NCBI GenBank assembly: GCA_037951105.1
Contig: JBAMJV010004027.1
Coordinates: 1-64,000, forward strand
Source: Echinarachnius parma
Lineage: Eukaryota > Echinodermata > Echinoidea > Clypeasteroida > Echinarachniidae
Direction: 5' to 3'
DNA length: 64,000 nucleotides
Below, piece by piece: positions 57,100 to 64,000 of this stretch. The translations under genes and the position numbers were made by a program. Numbering within the stretch: position 1 is the stretch's first letter; each line of letters starts with the position of its first letter. The notes beneath the pieces were generated by a model. It worked only from the letters and a program-made list of their open reading frames with translations. It ran no database searches and had not been told where the DNA came from.

Positions 57100-58290
57100 G
57101 GTCGCAATAATGGTTTTCGCACAGGTAGTGTTGCTGTTAAAATCGACAAGTAGAGTTTGTTTCTGGGTAAATGAGGTCGTGTGGATGGTTTGAGCAAAGG
57201 TAGTGTCACTGTTAAAAACAAAGTACTAGTTTCTTGTAGTTTCTGGTTATAAGTGGGCGTGTGAATGTTTTTCGCAGCTCTAGGCAGGGAAAAAATTTTA
57301 ATATATATTTCGGGGGCTACTTTTTCAAGCTTTCCTGCATAAAAAGAACACTCCAAAAATTGATTTGCATTGAATTCTATGCAAATTTTCTGGGGCTCTT
57401 TTATGATTTTGGGGTGCTCTTTTTGGCATTTCAGGGGTGAATTCACCCCGAGCCCCCGTGTAATTTTCACCGGCTCTAGTTAGAGTGCCGATGTTAGAAA
57501 TAAGCTGGAGAGCTCATTCATTTATAAATGCGGTCGTGCAAATGTGTGAATGTTTTTTTCTCACGGTTAGAGTGTGACTGATAAAAAATGAGCAATCAGA
57601 GCTTTTTTTTAGGCACATTATTGTAAATGTACTGTAGTTGCATTTATGTTTTTTGAAAAAGTAGAGTTTTGTTTACAGAAATGAGCTAGCAGGGGTTCGT
57701 TTCAGGGTACGTACGTAAAAAGTGTCCATGTGAATGGTTTTTTGCAAAGGTAGAGTATCGAGCTATTAAAAAGAAGTGGTAGAGATGGCTTCTTAATAAT
57801 TTGTAAATGTGGTGGCGTGAATGGTTTACACCGAGGTAGAGTTTCGTAGGATTCATGTAAATGCGGTTGTGTGAATGGTTTTTGCACAGGTAGTGTTTCG
57901 CAAAGAAAAGTTAGCTAGTGGGGCTCGTTTCAGGGTACATATAAAAGTGGTAATGTGAATGTTTTTCACAAAGGTAGAGTTTCGCTACGAAAATGAGTTA
58001 GCACGGCTCATTTCCGGCTACATACATGTAGAACTTGGTAGGAAGAATGGTTTTTGCAAAGGTCAAGTATGTTCGTTTTCGATTCAAATGTAAACATGGT
58101 TGCATGATGATGGTTTACATTGTAGAGGTAGAGTTTCCCTAGGAAAATGTGCTAGCACCCGTTTAATTTTCGGCTACATGAAAAAGTGGTCACATGAAAT
58201 GTATTTCAAAGAGGTAGATGTACATGTATGTAGTTGCTATTAAAAACGAGCTAGTCGAGTTTGCGTCTGGTCAGAGTGAGAGGTTACCGC
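57100..58290. repeat. Degenerate tandem array, roughly 90-bp unit
   Basis: GTGTGAATGGTTTTTGCA-AGGTAGAGTTTCG followed by GAGCTAGCAGGGCTCGTTTC recurs about a dozen times with many differences. It is interrupted by the hAT-like element at 57285-57472. Confidence 0.72.
57285..57472. mobile_element. hAT-like short element, GGGGGCTAC family
   Basis: It starts CAGGGAAAAAATT and ends AATTTTCACCG. Flanks GCTCTAGG and GCTCTAGT agree at 7 of 8 bases. It lies inside the tandem array at 57100-58290. Confidence 0.75.
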
Positions 58291-58309
58291 TTCGAGAAAA
58301 CGAGAAAAC

Positions 58310-58730
58310 AAGAAAACAGAAGGTGGCAGTAGATAATTGGTATTGACATTTTCCTCACACTCCGAACCCAAAAGCCTCTGAAAGGGAACATGATCTCTTT
58401 CCATCATCTCCTCCGAAACACTCGAGATGTGTTTGAGGACGCCATCTTTATTCCAAGTTCATCAACAATGTCTGCAGAGGGGGAGGTGTGCTCTCATTAT
58501 TTTACTTGTTTTCTTTTATTTTCCACTAGCCATACATGAACTGTGTTTGTGGTATTATTCCGTTTTAAAAAACCTTAAAAATCAAAAAGAAATCATCTAC
58601 TCCAAAACACTGAAGTTTGGTTGGAGGATGCCATTTTCTTCCAAGTTTATCAACAATGTCTGCAGATTTCTTTTGAGATGGGGGGGGTGTGCTCTCATTA
58701 TTTTACTTTCTTAAATTATTTTCATTGTCA
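58310..58730. repeat. Duplicated segments
   Basis: AACAATGTCTGCAGA to GTGTGCTCTCATTATTTTACT occurs at 58466-58506 and 58650-58710. AAGAAAACAGAAGG-GGC to CCAAAAGCCT-TGAAAGG at 58310-58390 recurs at 59570-59645. Confidence 0.7.
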
Positions 58731-58772
58731 ATAATGGGTCTTGCTACTAGCCATAAATGAAAAGTGCATGTA

Positions 58773-58997
58773 CCGTAAACCGGGGTGACTTTGGCCGCCG
58801 GGGTGACTTTGGCCACTTTTTGAGAAGGATGTATTTTCATCAAGTCTCACTCTTTAGAAATAATTTCTGACTCTATACTCTATGAGAATATAAGTTCAAT
58901 AAGACATTTTTTCTAAAAAGTGAGGCTTGATGAAAATACATTCATCTCAAAAAGTGGCAAAAGTCACCCCAACGGCCAAAGTCACCCCAGTTTATGG
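58773..58997. mobile_element. TA-flanked palindromic element CCGTAAACCGGGGTGAC
   Basis: The inverted ends CCGTAAACCGGGGTGACTTT and AAAGTCACCCCAGTTTATGG are bounded by TA. GGGGTGACTTTGGCC occurs twice at each end, and the arms continue through AAAAAGTGAGRCTTGATGAA. It is 225 bases. Confidence 0.82.
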
Positions 58998-60114
58998 TAT
59001 ACATGCAGTATTATTCCTTCTTTTTTTTAATAATCGAAAATCTAAAAGAAATCATAAATATTCATCATAATTCAGAGTGGCAATATCATAATTTCAGAGA
59101 GTACTAGTACTATACATGTATGTCCTCAAGTGTTTATTTTAACCTGTTCCCTTGAATATTCTGAAAACTTGAACAATATGAACAATTCTGAAAAGATGTA
59201 CTGTAGGTGGAGCCAGAATGCCAACATTTCATACTCTGTTTGGTTGTTGCTGTTTTAATTTGTAGATGATTTTATTTTTTGTTTGCATTCTTTCAATTTA
59301 CATGTACATGTCAACTTGGGATTGTTCTACTTTTCATAGGGTTCATTAGTTTATTGATAATTTAGAAATGGGGTTTTCATCTGAAAGGTTCATAAACCAT
59401 GATTTAAGAAAATGTTTATAAGCCTTTAAATTGAAAAAGTTTGCATGTTTATATACATCAAGAAAAATTATCCCTAGATCACTAAATTAGTAAACATACA
59501 TGTATGCGTGTTCACATACGTGTTAATTTACAGACCGTCAATATAACTTGAATATGGCACACAAAAATTCAAGAAAACAGAAGGAGGCGGTGGGTAATTG
59601 GTATTGATATATTCCTCATAGTCCAACCCCAAAAGCCTTTGAAAGGTAATATGATCGCTCCCCATCATCACTCAAGACAACACTCAAGTTCTTAAAATTG
59701 AGTAGGGGAAAACATGCAATGCCTCCTTTTCTTTCTTTTTTTCTTCTGTCAACTGTCAATTTTGTTAAGCCTTGATCAGGAAACTACACTAAATGTATGT
59801 AAACATATGTTAAAACAAATTCTTCCTGGTCAACATTTTTTAAACCAGAAGTTTGTAAAATTATTGACTTGACAATTTTTTATTCAGATACTTGATCTCA
59901 AATAATTGTATTTTACCTTGTCCTCAGCATCTTTTGAGTGTGTGTGTTCAGTTACCTCAAATATGAATGTTCAATATAAAAGGATGGATGGAGGTTGCAG
60001 GTTTGTATACAGCTACTCAAATGTTTTTTTCCTGGCATTCTTTTTCTTTGATCACAAGTAGTCACCTCGAATGAACCCCATGTGTGCTAAAAATATAAGA
60101 AGGCTTGTCTCGGT

Positions 60115-61150
60115 CTCAAAGTGTTAGGTAGACATGAGAGCATTCCATTATCGCTTTCAAGCTGCACTTCACCGATGAAAATACCGATAGAATTTCCCTT
60201 ATAAATGTTAACAACGGTGAAAGCGCTGCTTCCCCTCTGTAACATTCATACTGCAAGGGAATTTAATCGCCGTGTGCAAGCACCGGCCAGAAGTGAAGAA
60301 TTATTGCGCAATCACTTGCTAGCTGATTACGTGGATTGGCGTGCACAAGATAAGCTGATAACGACCTTTGACCATTTTCTCCTGTTTTTCCTCCCGAACC
60401 AATTCATAGTGCCCGTTTCATCGGAGTGACACCGATAGAAAGAGAATTTCTCCTGCTGTTGAGCAGGAGAATTTAATCGCCTATTTCTCTTCTTTTCATC
60501 GGCTATTCTATCGGCTATTTCTCCTCTGTAACATTCATAGTGCCCGTTTCATCGGATGCGTCCAGACGCATCCGATGAAAAGTAGTGCAGCTTGAAAGCG
60601 GTACATGATGCAACACAACACTCTTGTTTAAGTTTTCAGCACATCATGTACATGTAGTTAGTGATATTCTTGAACCCTGAAAAACAGGTTTTCTTTCTTT
60701 CTTTCTTTTTTCTGGGGAACTCGAGTGTTAGACACGAGAGCATTCCATGATGCAACACGACACTCCTGTTTAAGTTTTCATCACATCATGTAGTTAGTGA
60801 TATTCTAGAACCGTAAAAAGGCAGGTTTCTTTCTTTCTTACATTCTTTCTTCTTGCAATAATGTATGGGGTACTCGAGTGGTCGACACAAGAGCTCTCCA
60901 TGATGCAATTCAATGCTGTTTTTTTAGTTTTCAGTACATTATGAAGTTAGTGATTAATATTCTTTCTCTCTTTCTTTTTTAATATGACATAAACGGTACC
61001 CCGGTGTACCAGACGAAAATCCGCCATTTTGTTTAATCATTTATTTAATTTTTAGGGCTGTGTCATCATATGAAGACTTGAACACTACAAACAGGTTTTC
61101 TTTCTTTCAAATGGGTTTCCTTCTTCTTGTAATAATGGATGGGTTGCTCA
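60115..61150. repeat. Tandem array, about 165-170 bases per unit
   Basis: GACA-GAGAGC-TTCCATGATGCAA, GTTTTCA-CACAT-ATG-AGTTAGTGAT and TTTCTTTCTTTC recur at about 60120, 60725, 60890 and, in part, 61060. The first unit is interrupted by the element at 60148-60603. Confidence 0.75.
60148..60603. mobile_element. CGCTTTCAAGCTGCACT inverted-repeat element
   Basis: CGCTTTCAAGCTGCACT at the left and AGTGCAGCTTGAAAGCG at the right are a perfect 17-base inverted repeat. It interrupts a tandem unit whose intact version, CATTCCATGATGCAAC, is at 60741-60756. Internal hairpins TCTCCTGCT-GTTG-AGCAGGAGA and TCGGATGCGTC-CA-GACGCATCCGA are clear. The 74-codon frame at 60205-60429 is unrecognised. Confidence 0.78.
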
Positions 61151-61221
61151 GATGGCACTGTTGGTTTCATTGATCAGTAACCGAATCGCGCCTTGTCTGA
61201 CTATACACACACCAGCTCCTA

Positions 61222-61392
61222 CAGAAATTTTAAGCTTGTTGCAAGCTAGCGGCTAGCTAGCTACTACATGTAGCTAGCGGCAAGCTTAATAAGCGATCTC
61301 TGCTGAAATTGTGAGCACGCTGGAGTTTTTAAATGCATTAGTCATCGTGCAGGAATAGTCCGCAAGCTTAATTTCAGCAGAGATCGTCTATT
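61222..61392. repeat. Inverted repeat with AAGCTTAA and CTCTGCTGAAATT arms
   Basis: GCGATCTCTGCTGAAATT (61294-61311) is inverted at 61370-61387. CTAGCGGCAAGCTTAA (61273-61290) recurs inverted just beyond the TTAA palindrome at 61833-61850, so that element seems to have landed at its edge. Confidence 0.6.
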
Positions 61393-61394
61393 AA

Positions 61395-61832
61395 AGGGGA
61401 ATTAACCCTTATCCTTTTGACTTACTGGATGTGATGAGAGCATAACTACTATCATTGCTAGTCACTTATTTCCTCATGAATATTCCCGATTACAAAAATA
61501 ATCAATATTTTATGGACCACTGTCGTCTGCTTTCAATGCCCATAGGAGGCGGCCATTTCTTCAACTACTCACGGTGAAATGACGTGGCAGGCGGAGAACA
61601 CAATGGCATTATCGTAACCCGCTATTGTGTTCTCCGCCTGACACGTCATTTCACCGCGAGAAGTTGAAGAAATGGCCGCCTCCTGTTGGCATTGAAAGCA
61701 GACAACAGTGGGCCATAAAATATTGATTATTTCATTATTGGGAATATTCAAGAGGAAATAAGTGACTAGAAATGACAAGAGTTATGCTCTCATCACATCC
61801 AGTAAGTCAAAAGGGTAGGAGTTCCTTCCCCT
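61395..61832. mobile_element. TTAA-flanked near-complete palindrome
   Basis: The two halves are inverted copies over most of 438 bases (for example GTCATTTCACCG near the middle matches CGGTGAAATGAC), with the axis near 61610. The ends are AGGGGAA and TTCCCCT next to TTAA. No reading frame of interest. A transcript would fold into a long hairpin. Confidence 0.85.
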
Positions 61833-62589
61833 TTAAGCTTGCCGCTAGCTAGTCGCTTGCTTGCTTGCTTGCTGAACCCACAAGAGGGGGGCACCCAGGA
61901 GGCATGACTTCTCTACATAAGGGGGAGGGGAGAAATTCCAAGGATGGGCAATTAGAGGACCACCCCCCCCCCCCTCCCTCAACCCTTTGCTTCCTCATTT
62001 GAAAGGTGGCGACATTGGTTTAATTGATCTGAAACCTAATAAGGTACTTGCTTTTTTATTACATTACATACTCCAAAATCTAGTGGTGGCTCACCTGGCA
62101 GAAAGTGAGAAACCAGGGCTTATTTTTTTCGGAAACAAGACATATTGAATACATTTTGGTCATGTATATCAATAAGTTCATGAATTTGCTTACATTCATA
62201 CTGTTGTTTGTTTTATACTAGACAACCAAAAATATAAAGCTTTTACTATTTTTTTTGTTGGGGGCCACCAAATACCTTTTTTTACAAATTTAGTCCCCCA
62301 ACAGCGCCAGCAGAAAAATAGGGACAATTTCTACCATCACCTACAATGTACAAGTACAATGTATTCTCATGCACAGCTGAATTATATTCTCCCAGGGATA
62401 CATGATGTGAATAAAACAGTGTAACCCAAGCCCTGAAAGTCAAGTCAGCTGAAGAACCAAGCGTCCCATACTAATAGCACTGACTGTGAACAGGGTGGAA
62501 ATTAAACCTCCTTGATTACACAAACACTTTCTCTCAAACTTGAGAAACCTTAGCCAAGCTAAATACACAGAGGCCCCAAACACTATTAA

Positions 62590-63368
62590 AGGGATCTAGT
62601 ATTACTTTGTTGACACATGTGCAAAAAGTGATGAGTGGTTGATACAATGTATATTGTTGTTATCTGATATGTCCACAGTTGGGTGTTGTGTGAAAATTTC
62701 AAGTTAAATGTACGTTATATGGCCGACTAATGAGCAAAAATGCAAAGTGATATTCACTAACCAAGTAACCATTGCATTCACTTGCATTCATTGCATACAC
62801 GGTTTTTGAGGTCCAGTGGATAATTTAACATCTGTACACTTCGTCATAAATATCTTTTTAAGTAAAGGGAAATTTGAAAAACCAAAACCTGTCACATGAT
62901 TTTATTGTTAATACAAATATAACAAGGTACATGTATGAGGGAACTGCTAGACTCCAATTGGATTTTGAGGATTTGTACAATGTTACTAAGGCTGTTGACG
63001 AGTCCCGGGTACCCGGGTCCCGCCGAAAAATGTCGAGTCCCGGGCGCAAAAATCGATACTCGATATCCCGAAAAAAAAGCAAAAAGTCCCCTTTTTGAAC
63101 GCCCGAGTTATCTGCCCACTCTCATTTCCTTTTCATTCCTTTTTCCCTCTTTGCTGTATTTTAGAAGATGATTTATTGTCATAAATGCGCTGCATTTTTG
63201 TCACTTGAATCATTGAATGAACATGTTTTCCCAGCGGCGTGACATGCCTATAGCCGAAATCAACAAATGGATAAATTTCGGGTACCCGGGACTCGCCCGA
63301 AAAATTATCGCGAGTCCCGGGTAGTAAATATACCCGAAATCGACAGCCTTAAATGTTACCAAGTCCCT
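62590..63368. mobile_element. TTAA family 1 copy interrupted by a hAT-like element
   Basis: TTAA at 62586-62589 and 63369-63372 flank ends AGGGATCTAGT and CCAAGTCCCT. The element is close to full length once the nested element at 62987-63351 and one copy of its 8-base duplication are discounted. Confidence 0.82.
62987..63351. mobile_element. hAT-like short element with perfect 8-base target duplication
   Basis: It begins TAAGGCTGTTGA and ends TCGACAGCCTTA, a 12-base inverted repeat with one mismatch. The direct repeat AATGTTAC flanks it at 62979-62986 and 63352-63359. Inside, GAGTCCCGGG-type words recur near both ends. There is no transposase. An 8-base duplication is the hAT hallmark. Confidence 0.85.
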
Positions 63369-63630
63369 TTAAAGTGGAAGTCCACTCTTCATGTATTTGT
63401 TGCAGTTATGAAAGAATGTGAATAAGAGGATTCATCGGCCAAAGTCTGATCAAGTAACAAGAGAGTTTGAACCATCTTGAGAGGTGATTGCAAATTGATA
63501 TAAAAGTACTGGGTATTGGGTATCAAACTCAAATTATGTTTTCATAATCCCTGGATGAACTTATTTTACAACATTTTATCATCCAATAAAAGTGCCCTTA
63601 TTTTTCACAAGGTTAAACACCTTTGCAGCC

Positions 63631-63826
63631 AGGGGGGGGAAAAAATACAATTTATTTTTCGGGGGCTACTTTTCAAGCTCTCATGAATGCATAAAGTAGC
63701 ACTCTAAATTTTTTTGCATTGAAGTCTAGAAGCAAAATTTATGGGGGGCACTTTTATGATTTTCGAGGGCTCTATTTGGCATTTCTTGAGCTAAAAGCCC
63801 TGAGCCCCCATGCATTTCTTTTCACT
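63631..63826. mobile_element. GGGGGCTAC family member
   Basis: It runs from CAGGGGGGGGAAAAAATA to TTCTTTTCACTG and matches 28615-28813 along its length. No clear flanking duplication. Confidence 0.68.
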
Positions 63827-64000
63827 GGTGTGTACTATCTTGATTTTTTATTATATATCCACTACAAGTGTCCTCATTTTTATAATTGTAAGGTTTAAAA
63901 AAACCAACCTTTGTTACAAATTTATTTTTGATGCTGTCCAAACTTCTGAACTCCCTTCCTTCCTGACCATGCAACAGGAAATGTACAAACTGTAGAAACG

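Larger units (their letters stand above)
47547..64000 (-). other. Region 5' of the first recognised GALNT exon
   Basis: By gene direction this is an intron or the region upstream of the GALNT coding exons. I looked for the family's pre-catalytic Ser-Leu-Pro-Asp-x-Arg segment and for a short cytosolic tail plus membrane anchor, and found neither. The DNA is mostly repeats, listed separately. Stretches 49070-49940, 56450-57090, 59000-59560 and 61840-62580 show nothing I can name, apart from a C run at 61963-61975. Confidence 0.5.

Noticed and set aside
60205-60429. 74-codon frame starting MLTTVKALLPLC
   Set aside because: It is contained in an inverted-repeat element and overlaps its internal repeats; no family recognised.

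Overview
This is a eukaryotic, AT-rich, intron- and repeat-dominated window. The only host gene I can support is a split polypeptide N-acetylgalactosaminyltransferase (GALNT, closest to the GALNT1/GALNT13 type) on the minus strand. Four consecutive internal exons lie at 47546-47373, 43634-43427, 19075-18905 and 3177-3060. Splice phases agree from exon to exon (1, 2, 2, 0), and together they cover most of the catalytic domain, from the conserved Cys-Lys-x-Lys-x-Tyr-Pro segment through the DxH motif to the WGGEN motif. The amino-terminal exons (cytosolic tail, membrane anchor, stem) and the carboxy-terminal exons (end of the catalytic domain, ricin-type lectin domain) are not recognisable and probably lie outside the window. 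Very long introns, many short terminal-inverted-repeat elements and frequent ACATGTA words suggest a marine invertebrate deuterostome, perhaps a sea urchin; that placement is an impression, not proof.

Three of the four exons have broken partial copies beside them. The exon at 18905-19075 has one copy of its 3' half on one side and four decayed copies of its 5' end, each with a splice acceptor, on the other. The exon at 43427-43634 has a diverged truncated copy at 42206-42358 and a scrap at 43308-43336. The exon at 47373-47546 has a 70-base partial copy at 47692-47761. That last copy keeps a continuous reading frame where the full exon carries one extra base, so the gene here is frameshifted, or the assembly or read consensus has an error at 47514-47515.

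The rest is mobile and repetitive DNA. Recognised classes are: three Helitron-like elements (about 4910-5820 and 16222-17162 of one family, 21433-22630 of another); many short elements flanked by TTAA whose ends begin or finish with AGG/CCT; a family of short hAT-like elements with GGGGGCTAC blocks and 8-base target duplications; another hAT-like element at 62987-63351 nested inside a TTAA element; TA-flanked elements including a pogo-like one; a 2.3-kb foldback at 23563-25885; palindromic elements ending in GGGCCCGTT; two broken non-LTR retrotransposon pieces (39205-40147 and 33229-33540); and several degenerate tandem arrays (2306-2880, 14430-15520, 45137-45575, 50546-51460, 53370-55800, 57100-58290, 60115-61150). 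Simple repeats include an uninterrupted (TCA)48 and a CCATCT/CCATCA array 330 bases past a GALNT splice donor.

The most notable regulatory-looking signal is inside the first Helitron family. Its roughly 150-base internal repeats each carry AGGTCA half-sites arranged as a perfect DR1 followed directly by a third half-site, giving seven perfect DR1 motifs in the two copies. No bacterial-type operon, CRISPR array, rRNA or tRNA gene was recognised.
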